The translations under genes and the position numbers were made by a program. From assembly GCA_003024785.1 (NCBI GenBank), contig PUQB01000016.1, positions 462,501 to 526,500 of the forward strand: a stretch of DNA of 64,000 bases, read 5' to 3'. Under the pieces are notes generated by a model. The model was not told the DNA's origin, searched no databases, and was given only the letters and a program-made list of their open reading frames with translations. Source of the stretch: Selaginella tamariscina (taxonomy: Eukaryota; Streptophyta; Lycopodiopsida; Selaginellales; Selaginellaceae). Of the stretch, positions 12,191 through 22,619 are shown piece after piece (position 1 is the stretch's first letter; every line of letters starts with the position of its first letter).

Positions 12191-12312
12191 ATAAAACTCA
12201 TTCAATACTTTCCCAAGCCCCTATGAAATCAAAAAGCTTATCAATCTCTCATGTACACACGCGCACGCACGCACGCATTACCTTGAGATTACGTAGTTGA
12301 ACGACTTTTGAA
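12190..12312 (-). pseudogene. Third, tiny BAHD fragment (exon 1/2 junction)
   Basis: The sequence from GTGATAAAACTCATTCAATA through the (GCAC) run to CTTGAGATTACGTAGTTGAA matches the exon 2 start, intron 1 and exon 1 end of the BAHD gene (10,915-11,030). Nothing else of the gene is here. It is a small dispersed duplicate. Confidence 0.65.
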
Positions 12313-12785
12313 TTTGTTTGAATGTTCTATATATATATTAAATCAAAGAGAATAATTCGTTGGAATGGTAAGTAACAACAAACCTTTTTAACTAATTAAA
12401 TATTTGGCACATGCGGAGAATACCGATAGTACATTCCATACGTTACGTACATATAACACACAATGTGTTGTATATGAAGTGTGTACATGTGTTATATATG
12501 TATACACGTGTTATATCTTACGTGTCATAAGAAGATAAGGTTTAATTTCCTTTCAATTTCTTATATAACCTTGTTGCATGATTAAAATCAAAGACCTTAG
12601 TTTTGAATAGACAACATGAATCATGCAATATACATCATTCTAGAATTATGTATTATTATAAAACTTATTTTGACTGTACAAAGCCAAAGTCAATAAGGAT
12701 TACGTGTTTCGTAATGTAGTAACATTCTTCCAAGTTCTTACACATTGCTTGCTACCCGGCACTACCAGATACAAGTAATCAGTGG

Positions 12786-12793
12786 TATAAAAG
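12786..12793 (+). promoter_or_regulatory. TATA box of small gene A
   Basis: TATAAAAG stands 39 bp before the ATG at 12,832, embedded in a block conserved in all three copies (ATCAGTGGTATAAAAG). A start site about 30 bp downstream would give a very short leader, which favours the ATG at 12,832 over in-frame codons further upstream. Confidence 0.6.
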
Positions 12794-12831
12794 GGAGGAA
12801 TCCTTGCATATGGCATATACAACAGTTTAAG

Positions 12832-13038
12832 ATGGGAATTTGTATATCTTCTCTTTGTAAGCCGATGAATAATGACACCCCGAGGAAGAAGAGGCATCGT
12901 TATAATGGTGCTGCTATGGCATCTAGCAGTGCAGTTACTGCTGGTGGAGACGGAGGTGGAGGGGGAGGCGGAGGCGGAGACGGAGGTGGAGGGGGAGGGG
13001 GAGGTGGATGTGGAGGCGGAGGCGGAGGTGGATACTGA
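12832..13038 (+). CDS. Small predicted N-myristoylated glycine-rich protein, copy A
   Basis: A 68-residue ORF beginning MGICISSLCKP. Gly2, Cys4 and Ser6 fit the plant N-myristoylation signal (MGxxxS) with a neighbouring cysteine that could be palmitoylated, so membrane attachment is predicted. A basic patch PRKKRHRYNG follows at residues 20-29, then an Ala/Ser stretch, then about 30 residues of almost pure Gly with a few Asp and one Cys, ending in Tyr. A TATA box lies 39 bp upstream of the ATG and AATAAATAAA starts 22 bp after the stop. Two paralogues lie at 22.2 and 24.3 kb. I do not recognise the family; the function is unknown. The in-frame extension upstream (from about 12,745) would cross the TATA box and is unlikely. 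Confidence 0.55.
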   Translation: MGICISSLCKPMNNDTPRKKRHRYNGAAMASSSAVTAGGDGGGGGGGGGDGGGGGGGGGCGGGGGGGY

Positions 13039-13060
13039 GTTTCTTTAGTTTTTCTTGTTC

Positions 13061-13070
13061 AATAAATAAA
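13061..13070 (+). terminator. Polyadenylation signal of small gene A
   Basis: AATAAATAAA follows the stop codon by 22 bp inside a block (CTTGTTCAATAAATAAA) conserved in all copies of the unit. Matches the plant near-upstream element consensus. Confidence 0.5.
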
Positions 13071-13199
13071 ACCATGTTATATTTACAGAGAGTTTCAAAT
13101 CAATGCGCAGATGTATACATACATAATTCTCTCTATTCTCAACTCAAATTTTCAGTTAAGATGGGTCTCCTTTCACCTTCAATTCTTACATATATATGA

Positions 13200-13990
13200 A
13201 TCTTTCATAATATATATTTCTTAAATTTAAATAAAATAAATAGTAGAAAACATTATATAGTTTTACAACACTGGAGTAAGAAGTCGCTTATTCTTTAATA
13301 TTAAACTTCAAATTAATCGTATCTTGTATATGAATTTTAAATTTTTAAGATTTAATAATTTTATTAAGCTAATTATTTTAATTATAAGGTTAAAATTTTA
13401 TTTATTATCATTTAAAAATCTTACAACTCTTCTTAGCTAATTTGTACAATGGGCCTCTTTAATTTCAATAATTTTTAAGAATAATTTAACAATTATATTA
13501 TTATTATGATATAGGTAAGAAAATAAAAATTAAACATAAATTCGTTATGAATTATAAAATATAAATTTTGTAGGGTTAATACATTTTTGAATTAATATAT
13601 TTTCTTATTTAAATGCATATATAAATAGGTTTTAATACATATTAATTTAAAAAATTAAAAAATTATACTCAAGAAACTATTAGAAACCCTTTAAAATTAA
13701 GAAAAATATTAATTTTTCCTCACTTTTTTATACATGTCTTAACAGAGGGGCCCATTTTACAAGTGTCCCCTCTTGTTATTAACAAATTTCTTACCATGCG
13801 AAAAAGAACATTTAACATTCATAAAGGTCGGCTCTTGTTTAAAGGATAATCAAACAAATAAGAATTATGCCTTTCGTTAGAACACATTGGTTATGTATAT
13901 ATAACCTATGCGTGTGTGTGCATACACTTCTAGAGTATACTTTGCATTTCCCTTATTAAACACAGCGTATGCAATAAGAGAGAGGGAAGA
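13200..13990. other. AT-rich spacer of unit A
   Basis: No gene seen. The part from about 13,820 (CATAAAGGTCGG) to 13,960 matches spacer of unit B at about 23,120-23,400 and, in part, unit C at 25,290-25,345. Confidence 0.5.
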
Positions 13991-14001
13991 GAGTACTTTA
14001 C

Positions 14002-14099
14002 CCATTCTGAGGCTTCCACCAAACGGAACATCGACAACTTTGTAGCAAGAGCCATTGTCTCATTTGCATCCACATTAGGTAGCATTTAGAGCATCTCCA
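14002..14099 (-). pseudogene. Decayed glutamate dehydrogenase exon (unit A)
   Basis: This matches the better preserved exon at 23,437-23,575 but has lost the Phe-Gly-Gly part of the VPFGGAKG motif region and the LAALMTYRC region through two deletions. Its splice acceptor has mutated as well (ACAA instead of ACAG). It is clearly non-functional. Confidence 0.6.
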
Positions 14100-14289
14100 T
14101 TGTAGGAAGTCTATCATGGTTACGAGAGTAAACAGCAACATCCAGTTGAGTCCAATTGTCTTTGTTTAACCCATTTTGTACAGCTGTTTCTGTGTTGTTC
14201 ATATTTCCAACAATGGGTTGTTCTATAGTTTGTAAATTAGTTTGTGACCTCTTTTGCTCGCGCAGATACCCGTTGCACCGCTATCATTT

Positions 14290-14560
14290 GTTGCATGACC
14301 CCGCTATCTGCAAGTAATGTAAAATCTCGCAGATACGCTACGCTGGTTCTTTCGGCCCCGAATGCAAGAACAAGAATGGTCTCTGTGGTGCTTTTCGGGT
14401 TGAGAACTCCGCATCAGATTCCGAAGAAGTTTCCGAAGAAGATTTTGGATGAACATAATGTGTGTGTGAAAACGAGAGAGGGATGAACCGGATAACCTAC
14501 TACCTCAAGGGGTACGGGATATAACCCTTCGAGTGTGCGTTAACGCATGTCGCAGGTTAT
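14290..14560 (+). pseudogene. Unrecognised coding-like fragment shared with unit C
   Basis: The stretch GAACAAGAATGGTCTCTGTG (14,370) to GGATGAACCGGATAACCTAC (14,482) recurs at about 29,990-30,110 downstream of the copia insertion. One frame reads GPECKNKNGLCGAFRVENS followed by an acidic tail (SDSEEVSEEDFG) and a stop. The unit C copy reads FKNKNGLCGAFRVEHPKQF. I do not recognise the family. No splice sites were assigned. Confidence 0.3.
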
Positions 14561-14698
14561 CCCCTTTGGCAAGTTTACACATACCCGCGTTGAATATTAA
14601 TATATTATATCTTGATCGATCTAATGAACAAGATTTATCCCATTTGCACTTACAAGGATTTAGTCAAATTCTTCCGTACCAACGTGTTTATTACACAA

Positions 14699-14770
14699 AA
14701 TCATTGTCATCATCGCCATCGTTGTCATCATCGCCATCGTTGTCATCATCATCATCGTCATCGTCATCGT
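14699..14770 (+). repeat. Compound CAT/CGC trinucleotide repeat
   Basis: Imperfect 21-bp repeats of the form CATCATCGCCATCGTTGT, then (CATCAT)n and (CGT CAT)n. It gives poly-Ser or His-rich frames and is absent from the corresponding part of unit C, so it expanded locally. Confidence 0.75.
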
Positions 14771-14924
14771 ACCCCCATTGTTTGGAGAATTCTCGAGATC
14801 CAGTTGGTTAGAGAGGGAAACTATTCTTTATATTTGACATGGACCATGTGGATCGGAAGATGCATAGAAGTATATGGAGTAGCTTATGCTTCAATCTTCT
14901 ATAAGGAACGGGCCATCTTGTATT

Positions 14925-15190
14925 GATTGATATATATATATATATATATATCTTCTATTTACCGTTGCCCTCGCTAGATCTCCCTGCTCTCTCTCCTCGT
15001 CCGGCTTCCCATCAAAGGAACTATTAGAAGGGAGCTCCAACTCATCAGTACACAAACCCTCGTGACATCCAGGTAGAAGCCACCACTGCACCATCCTGCA
15101 TATCCCGAGGTAAAGGCCCCAATCACTGGGACTGGGCGTTGGCAATGGCATCCTAGTGACCACTGAGGCTAGATAAGTCACCACATTTTG
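14925..15190. other. Short GC-richer stretch of unknown origin
   Basis: After an (AT)n run at 14,931-14,951, a GC-richer stretch has an open minus-strand frame of about 85 codons (15,184 down to about 14,930). I see no motif in it. It borders the gypsy LTR and might belong to another element. Confidence 0.2.
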
Positions 15191-15222
15191 ATTTAATTAT
15201 ATTTAAAATTTTAATTATACTT

Positions 15223-15384
15223 TGTGAAATCTCAGAATATAGAAATGTGTATATATCATTAGTTCGAAACCTAACTTATATACAAGAGCGAGTGGTCCTG
15301 ATTGAATTTAATCTAAAGGTTATCAAAATTCACTACACTAATAATAGTATGTACACATGCAGCCGTACACGTGTGAATCTTACA
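15223..15384 (-). repeat. Predicted 3' LTR of the gypsy element
   Basis: Read on the minus strand, a purine-rich tract (GAGAGGAGGGATGA) is followed by TGTAAGATTCACACG, and 162 bp later the sequence ends GAGATTTCACA, giving the expected TG...CA ends. It sits just beyond the end of the pol remnant. No second LTR is present to confirm the borders. Confidence 0.45.
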
Positions 15385-17900
15385 TCATCCCTCCTCTCAA
15401 AAGGGTGTAAGTTGGTTAGGGTTCTCTTGTAGACAGGCCCGGATCTGAAGGAACATCAGGAGGAGGTACTGGTGGATCTGTAGGCGGCACAACTTATTCC
15501 TGTTGCATAAAATGCTTCAACCGTTGCACATATACAATCTCCAGAGGATCGGGTTGAATGTCGTGTCGAACCTCATAAACCTGTGGCCCTACTTGCCGTA
15601 GCACTCGATACGGTCCTTTCCACTGAGACTCTTAACTAAACCACGTACCATAAGCTTGGGAAAACGAACCAACACCAGTTCATCAACCTTGTACTCTGTA
15701 GGAGGATGATGATGCGAGTTGTAGCATTGTTGTTGTCCTACTTGTACGCGGCCCAAGTGTTCTGCTGACTCCGCACGAACCAATGGAAGAATGCTCATCA
15801 GATACTGATCCCACGACCTAGCATCAGTAGCTTGCGGTAACCGAGAAGGCAAACCCAACTCTATTGGCAACACCGGGTCATGACCATACAAGAGCTTATA
15901 TGGGGAAGTACCAATGGAACTTTGAACTCCAGTGACATAAGCATATCGGAGAGACGGCAGATAACCATCCCAATCCGAATGTTGAAAGTTCACATACTTC
16001 GCGATCATCCCCTTGAAGGTTCTGACGAGCCGTTTCACTAAACCATTCGTCTGAGGATGATAAGCACTTGTAAAAGTGTGGCATATCCCTAGTCGAGATG
16101 TCAAAACATGAAATGCCTCAGCCATAAATGCAAGACCATTATCCGAAAGAATTCGTTCCGGACAAGAATGCTGAAACACGACCCGATTAAGGAGAAACTG
16201 ACCAATAACAGAAGCAATCGCACTAGCAAGAGCACCAACTTCTACCCAACAAGTTAAGTAATCAGAAGCAATAATAACGTACTCGTTGTCAACAGTTGAT
16301 CGCGGAAAAAGTCCCATCAAATCAAATGCCACCAACTCAAATGGACGAGAAACTGCAATTGACTCCAACTGTCCTTCCGAAGCACATGGGGAGTATTGCG
16401 AGCTTGGCACCACACATAACTACGCACATACCGAATCACATCTCTTCGCAACTCCGGCCAATAGAAAGATCTGCGCAGCTTCTCCATCACCCGACGATGT
16501 CCCATGTGCCCACCAAGAATAGGAGAGTCATGGTAAGCATGGAGGAAGTGTGGAATGAATATTGAAGGCACCACCAACCGCAAAGGATCATCTGGATCAG
16601 TCCCCACAAAATAAAGAAGGTCATCCTAAAGGCGATACTACGAATGTAAATGCCTAAAAAGCAAGTCATCAGCAAGTGATGCAGGATTTTCAAACCCATC
16701 ACGAAGCCTTCAAATCCACGGCTCAACCTTTTGAGCTTCCCGAACCTCATCCAAAGACAGCAAATCGAACTCTGCATTCTGCAGACATTGAACGTCAAGC
16801 ACAGCAACTGCTAATGGTACAGAATCTTTGTCCAAAAAGTCCATTGAAGCTGGAACAACTGGTTCCTCTGGGGCAACAGAAGAGAGGAAGGTGGAAGAGG
16901 AGCCCGAGAAAGAGCATCAGCATCAGCCATGGAACTCCCTGGACGATGAACAACTTTAAAGTCGTAAATTTGAAGTTTTAAGGCCCACCAAGCAGTACGA
17001 CCAATCAAATTCTTTCGCTTTAACAACGAAGTGACCGTTGCATGATCGCCTTCCAACAACGTCTGCGAACTATGCAAGTAGTCATGGAGCTTCTCAAAAC
17101 CCCAAACTGCTGCTAGACACTCTCCTTTTCTATCGTGAAGTAATTCACCTCTGCTAACTACAATGTACGGCTGATGTACGCAATGGGATGTCGTTGGCCA
17201 AGAACACTCATACTACCTGCTCCTGCATCAATACGCCCTCGAGGCTGATGTCAGAAGCATCTACATGCAAGATGAAAGGACGGGTGTAATCTGGGTACGC
17301 CAAAACTGGAGGAGTCGTCAACAACTCTTTGAGATCTGCAAATGCCTGCTTGCAATCCTTAGACCAAACAAAAGAAGTCATTAACGATTTCAACAACACG
17401 CGCAACGGTGCAGTACGATCTGAAAGATGATCCACAAAACGACCCAGATATTGTACCTTACCAAAAAAGCGTTGCACATCATTCACACACTTTGGCATAG
17501 GAAACTTTAAAACTGCAACTAGTTTGTCAGGATCGACTTACAAACCTTCACGTGAAATGTGATAACTCAGATAAGTGGTGTCCTTTGATTTAAACACACA
17601 CTTAGATGGCTTCAACTTCAAACCAACTTCCCGCAACCGATCCAAAACCTTACATACATCACTGACATGCTCCTCCCATGTTCTATCCGAATGGATCAAA
17701 ACATCATCGATGAAATCGGCAGTCACCTTTGGCATGTCGCAAAGAACCTCGTCCATCATACGCTAGAAAGTTGCTGGAGCATTGTTCAAACCGAAAGGCA
17801 TCACCAAGAACTCGTACAAGCCAAATGGTGTTCAAAAAGCAGTCTTAGGAATGTCCATGTCAGCCATCGGAACTTGCCAATATCCAGATGTGAGGTGTGT
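15385..17900 (-). mobile_element. Ty3/gypsy retrotransposon, 5'-truncated and decayed
   Basis: Minus-strand pol remnants occur in the canonical gypsy order. Reverse transcriptase: FIDDVLIHS at about 17,690, then HISREGL and VQRFFGKVQYLGRF. RNase H: FILHVDASD at about 17,270, then DFKVVHRPGSSMADADALSR at about 16,910. Integrase zinc-binding region: GHMGHRRVMEKLRRSFYWPE at about 16,460. Integrase core: FDLMG, ILSDNG and YHPQTNG (about 16,330-16,040). A tail runs to about 15,435. At least six frame breaks or stops separate the pieces. Gag, protease, the RT N-terminus and the 5' LTR are missing; the right border falls in an exon/intron region of an APD-like gene copy. Confidence 0.85.
15589..16413 (-). 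pseudogene. Gypsy integrase core with a mutated catalytic position
   Basis: The longest open piece of the gypsy element. The integrase core carries the first Asp (VAFDLMG) and second Asp (LSDNGLAF). The position of the catalytic Glu in the usual NGxxER motif is Lys here (TNGLVKRLV, AAA codon at 16,033-16,035), so strand transfer would be lost even if the frame were repaired. The region after GLPSRLP resembles the C-terminal linker of gypsy integrases. No chromodomain could be assigned. Confidence 0.8.
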
Positions 17901-17904
17901 GTGA

Positions 17905-18901
17905 AAGATACTTAAAGGTTTTCCTCATATGGATTTCCAAAAAAAAATTAATAGTAAGTGGTGGTTTATTTTAGACACAAATTTTTGTGTTAAAGAGGCA
18001 CTAATTTTGCATCAACAAAATTAAAAAGGTAGAGTGTACTGTATATGTGCGGATCATCAACACGCTCAACACAACCTTTGATAGCGGACACTTGGAATTA
18101 AAGACTGGTCCAGCTGGTTGGATGTCATATAAAATTTGCATTGTTGATTTGATCAAGTATGCATCCATGTATTCCATTTCTGTAACACACATATGGTTCA
18201 TGACATCAAATTCGTCCACCTAAATCCTTTGTTTTAATCACAACAAACGAACAGACGTTTTCGCATGCATTCTAGAGTGTGTTTTCTGAATCTTTTTGTC
18301 TACCCTAAATTCTTTGTTTTTGTGATTTCAGTCTCGTTTTAATTATATATATATATATAACCAGTTAAACACGCACACATGTCCACACAAACCTGTGACA
18401 TCCACAAACCTGTTTCGGACGTGGACGTCTTCATGTGTAAGAGAGCGTATAGAGTATAATGTATGCTTGCATGTAAAACTTGAGCACACTAGATTCCCTT
18501 CATGACCTCAATCCATGATATGTTCTCATTTAACAGGGCTTTGATTCAAAGGCTTATAATATACTGCTCTAGATCCAAACTACATTAAGAAAAATCTCTA
18601 CTGTAACAGATAAAAAGGGCTATTAATGAAGAAAAGAAGAAAATCTTACTGCTATAATTTGTTTGATTAGCAAAGGCAACTGATTGTATATTTCAGAGTA
18701 GTTGATCCCAATCACAATCACATCGTAATTATGAAAGCAAGATGCAAAAAACACTGCACAAAAACTTTTATTTTAATGTATATATATACTATATGTACAT
18801 CGCTCTGGTGTGAGAGCAGGGAACTTACATATCAATGCTCCACAAAGAAGAGAAGAAGAAGCTGCAGAAGCAGTAACCGGGCTCAACAAGCTTTTATTCA
18901 T
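17905..18901 (-). pseudogene. APD-like ectodomain gene, copy 1 (5' part)
   Basis: Exon 1 (18,829-18,901) starts MNKSLLSPVTASAAS and leads into a hydrophobic stretch; with exon 2 (18,650-18,753) the joined frame reads CGALILFFASC then INYSEIYNQLPLLIKQI. This resembles the N-terminal membrane anchor and start of the APD1-4 ectodomain (family of membrane RING ligases affecting pollen development, Arabidopsis ABERRANT POLLEN DEVELOPMENT). Exon 3 (from 18,600) gives EIFLNVVWI and then a stop. The later exon at about 18,000-18,185 (STMQILYDIQPAGP) is frameshifted. The copy ends where the gypsy element begins. Donor GTAAGT and short introns support real gene origin. Confidence 0.5.
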
Positions 18902-19355
18902 CTTGACTTAACTGAGAACCTATTTTATCCATGGTTGGCTTTGTGTCACATGAATCAACATTATTTTATAATTAATTATAAAATATTTCAATTAGGCTAT
19001 TATTTAATTAATATATAGTTAGCATGTAATTAATTTTAAAGTGAAAGCAAGCTTTAGTTTTTAAAACTTAAATAACTTTAAATATATATATAATTTATAA
19101 ATGATTTACAATTCATGTTCAGATCAGAATGTAGTTGGCTGGAATTGTTCATTTTAGGATACTTAGAAAATGGGTATAGCTTTAAATTTCTTTACAACGT
19201 AGCTAGCTATTACATTTGTTGCAGCACGAACCCTAAATTTACAAGCTTGAATTTATCTAAATATACAAATATACTAAAAATCATGTTAATCTTGCTAAAA
19301 ACAGCAGCTATGACATAATCCAAACTATTGGAATTAACCACTTTATTAAATTAAA

Positions 19356-20477
19356 TCACTGTTGAAAATTTCTCCATTCTTTCGCAATCGCATTTACAAG
19401 TTGCTTTGGAAAACAGAAAAGACACATACAAGCACTACAGCATAAAGCTACCGCGATGATACCTATAACCCTGGTTATATCAATACATAAATAATTATCA
19501 AATGGTTTCATACCTGTGATGGAAAATATTGTCCATAGTCGGTCAAAATACACTTGCCATGTACCCTACATATATTAGTTGGGATTAATTATGTACATAT
19601 GTTTTTTTGACTTGGGTGTATATATGTATGGTACCTGTACACCAGTTGGTGCCTTTATAAGTTATACAATTGTCCATTAGATATGAAACAAGACGTTATG
19701 CTGCTACTCAATCTATGTGTTATCAATGTTCCATTTAGCTCCACTTTAACCTGGAAGTTTAAAATTGTCATGTGCGTTTGTGTGTGTGTGTGTGTGTGCG
19801 TGTGTGAGAGAGAGAGAGAGAGATACCTGAAGTTCTTTCTCAAATGGATTTCCAAAAGAAAAATAATAGTAAGTGGTCGTTTTAGCCACAAATGGAACAG
19901 TTCCTTTCCTGTTAGAGAGGCACCATCTCTGCAACACACATATGGTTTATGACATCCAACCAGTGGAAAGAAAATTAAAAACTTAAAACTCTACATGGAT
20001 GGACCATCAACACACTCAACAACCTTTGCCGTGAACACTTGGAATGAAAGACTGGATCCAGCTGGTTGGATGTCATAGAAAATTTGCACAGTTGATCCAG
20101 TATGCATCCAGGTATTCCATCTCTGCAACACACATATGGTTCATGTGTAAAGAGCGTATAGTATAGTGCATGCATGCATGTAAAACACTCACCCAAAAAT
20201 CTTGAGCAGCTAGACTACCTTCATGACCCTTAATCCATGATATATTCTTATCTAACAAGGCTTCGATTCAAAGGCATATAATACTGCTCCAGATCAGACT
20301 ACATTAAGAAAAATCTCTACGTTAAGGGGAAAATAAAAAGGGTTAATTAATGAAGAAAAAAAAAATCTTATTCCAACAATTTGTTTGATTAGCAAAGGCC
20401 GGCGATTGTACACTTCAGAGTAGTTAATCCCAATCACAAGCGCATCGTAGTTACGAAAGCAAGATTAAAAACACTGC
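19356..20477 (-). pseudogene. APD-like ectodomain gene, copy 2 (3' part)
   Basis: Predicted exons with GT/AG ends: one ending at 20,193 (ISWIKGHEGSLAAQDFW), 20,122 downward (GSTVQIFYDIQPAGSSLSFQ), 19,827-19,928 (exactly 34 codons, TVPFVAKTTTYYYFSFGNPF), 19,635-19,750, 19,514-19,565 (TWQVYFDRLWTIFSIT) and 19,356-19,462. The last gives a hydrophobic segment, IIAVALCCSACMCLFCF, and a 17-residue tail. The order QLPLLIKQ, LYAF, W---GS-V---Y, TYYYFSFGN, TW-VYFDR, membrane segment follows the APD1-4 extracellular domains (Pfam APD1-4_N and _M, recalled from memory), but no RING finger follows. Frame breaks near 20,250 and at 19,654 (TAA after a one-base loss) indicate a pseudogene. The signal-peptide exon is absent. 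Confidence 0.5.
19785..19824. repeat. (TG)n(AG)n microsatellite in an intron
   Basis: A TG run followed by an AG run lies in the intron between two APD-like exons, directly at the splice donor side. It creates CVCVCV and ERERER frames that are not coding. Confidence 0.7.
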
Positions 20478-20499
20478 AAGTACATACATACACACGCAC

Positions 20500-20770
20500 A
20501 TATATACACAATGTGTTGTATTATATGAAGTGTGTACATGTGTTATGTATATACACACGTGTTATGTCTTACGTGTCATAAGGAGATAAGATGTAGAGTT
20601 CAAAAGGTAAGTCAAGCATAACGTGGAGATGGAGAAGGGAGTTTTCTTTAGTTTTATTTTATCTTGTTCAATAAACAAACCATGTTATATTTACTAGGAT
20701 GTACATACATCTCTCTGTTCTCCAATTCTCCGTTAAAATGGGACTCTTTTCTTCCAATAAAGGACTTTGA
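20500..20770 (+). pseudogene. Remnant of the small-gene unit (fourth, ORF-less copy)
   Basis: The motif TGTGTTGTATTATATGAAGTG at 20,511 and the ACGTGTCATAAG block match 12,460-12,540. The 3' block (GAGTTTTCTTTAGTTTTATT, then TTGTTCAATAAACAAACCATG) matches the 3' region of the small glycine-rich genes. The promoter and ORF between them have been deleted. Confidence 0.6.
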
Positions 20771-20779
20771 ATAAGAATT

Positions 20780-21960
20780 GCCAGTGGAAGAATTGAATTA
20801 ATTTGTTAAATAAAATCAATTCGTAGTGGTCCAATTTGGTTAGTAGTTTTTCTAAACTTATTTAATTGCATATTTAAGTCTAGGCACGAATCCCTGAATT
20901 ATAATATTATCAATCTAATATAACTTGTTTATAATTTATATCGTACTAAGATTTAATGTATAGTACATAATATTAAGATATATAATATCTAAGTAAATTT
21001 TAAGCATAAGATTCCATGTTAGTCTCTAGTTAAACTATTATATATACAGCAATCTATATTGTTAATAATAATAATCATTTTGGAAAACATTAATAAGTTT
21101 ATTACATAACATGTTCAATTAATTATGAGTTGATTTGCCTTCTCAATGATTTCAATATGCTATGCATTTAATAATAATATCAGTATTCTAATTCTATGGT
21201 TATTTTACATATATAATTTTTAAAAAAATTTAAAATGTATTTTTTGTTTTTAAACCATATGTTACATAGTTTAACTTTAAATATTATATCAAATGTTCAT
21301 TATATTTATTATATTGTATTAAAAACCACATTACTAATTTTAAATTAAATTTTAAAAATTTTAATTTTAACTTTAAAATCAATAGTGCAAAAATAAATCT
21401 CAAATACTTATTTAAATATTAAAATTAAAAGATATTAAATCTATAAATTTATATAGTAAAATTGGAATTAACAATAATATTAATTTCATGATAAATTCAA
21501 TTATGCTACAATCTTGCGATAAATTCAATGATATTATTTATAACCTAATTTTTTTCTTTTAATGTAATTTCTTTTATCCTATTAGAATCTCTTATTATTT
21601 TTGGTGTTGTTTTTTAAACCTTTTAAGTTTTAAGATACTTACTCAATTTTTAAAGTTCTTATTTAAACACTTGTTCTGATTATGGTTAAGGTAATTTTTA
21701 CTTTTTTGGTATATGGTATTTTATGTAGGACTTATTAAAACATATCTAATATTTACCATAGATTTCTAAAACAATACATAGCCACACGTACGTCTCTAAT
21801 ACGTACCGTTGATTTTAACTACTAACTTCTAATGTAAATTTAAGTTAAAACAAATTTGTAGTTATATATTATATATTTTATTAATATTTAATATACTATA
21901 ATAGATGTATATAAAAAATTTATATTTATGTGCATTTCACGATCTTATTAAAAAATGGTC
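20780..21960. other. AT-rich gap without genes
   Basis: Very AT-rich throughout with no ORF of note, no repeats shared with other parts that I could see, and no RNA gene. Confidence 0.5.
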
Positions 21961-22184
21961 ATATTAGCCATTAAATTATAGTCTGACACACAGTTTCCTC
22001 CGGTGTAATATACATCATTCTAGAATTATGTATTATTACGTTATTATATTATATATGAGATTCTTAAACTTATTTTGACTAATTACAGAGCCAAAGTCGA
22101 TAAGGATTCCGCGTTTCGTAACATTCTTCCACGTTCTTACACATTGCTTGCTACCCGCCACTACCAAATACAAGTAATCAGTGG

Positions 22185-22192
22185 TATAAAAG
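22185..22192 (+). promoter_or_regulatory. TATA box of small gene B
   Basis: TATAAAAG in the same conserved context as in gene A, 39 bp before the ATG at 22,231. Confidence 0.55.
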
Positions 22193-22230
22193 GGAGGAAT
22201 CCTTGCATATCGCATATACAACAGTTTAAG

Positions 22231-22521
22231 ATGGAAATTTGTTTTTCTTCTTCTGGTAAGCCGATGAATAATTACACACCGAGGAAGAAGAGGCATCGTT
22301 ATAATGGTGCTGCTATGGCATCTAGCAGTGCAGCTACTGCTAGTGGAGATGGAGGTGGATGGGGAGGCGGAGACGGAGGGGGAGGTGGATGGGAGGCGGA
22401 GACGGAGGTGGAGGGGGAGGGGAGGTGGAGGTGGAGACGGAGGCGGGGCGGAGGGGGAGGGGAGGTGGATGCTGAGTTTTCTTTAGTTTTTAGTATTTAC
22501 TTTTTCTTGTTCAATAAATAA
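22231..22521 (+). CDS. Small glycine-rich protein, copy B (myristoylation Gly lost, tail frameshifted)
   Basis: The ORF begins MEICFSSSGKP: the second codon is GAA (Glu) instead of GGA (Gly), which removes the obligatory myristoylation residue. The basic patch PRKKRHRYNG and the Ala/Ser linker are kept. Within the purine-rich GGA/GGC tract an indel shifts the frame, so the Gly run turns into mixed Trp, Glu and Arg residues and the ORF overruns the ancestral stop (GGATGCTGA, now out of frame) to end at 22,521 (96 codons). Probably a decaying paralogue. AATAAA at 22,513 would overlap its last codons. Confidence 0.35.
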   Translation: MEICFSSSGKPMNNYTPRKKRHRYNGAAMASSSAATASGDGGGWGGGDGGGGGWEAETEVEGEGRWRWRRRRGGGGGEVDAEFSLVFSIYFFLFNK

Positions 22522-22619
22522 AACCATGTTATGAAGATGTACATGCATACTTCTCTCTATTCTCAATTTTCCGTTAAGATGGGCACTTTTAATTTTTACA
22601 TATATATGAATATTTCATA

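Larger units (their letters stand above)
12580..14905 (+). repeat. Unit A of a triplicated segment
   Basis: This segment shares, in the same order, a small-gene promoter and ORF (12.75-13.07 kb), a block around AACACATTGGTTATGTATAT (13.88 kb), a glutamate dehydrogenase exon remnant (14.0 kb) and a block ending near GAAGTATATGGAGTAGC (14.88 kb) with units B (about 21,965-23,592) and/or C (about 23,970-30,430). Spacer DNA between the anchors has diverged. Confidence 0.75.

Noticed and set aside
12745..12831. N-terminal extension of small protein A (MLATRHYQIQ...)
   Set aside because: It would start upstream of the TATA box at 12,786; conservation there is explained by promoter function.
22304..22486. 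Alternative ORF in the glycine-tract region of small gene B
   Set aside because: It starts inside the ancestral coding region and exists only because of the frameshift; it has no N-terminal signal or promoter of its own.
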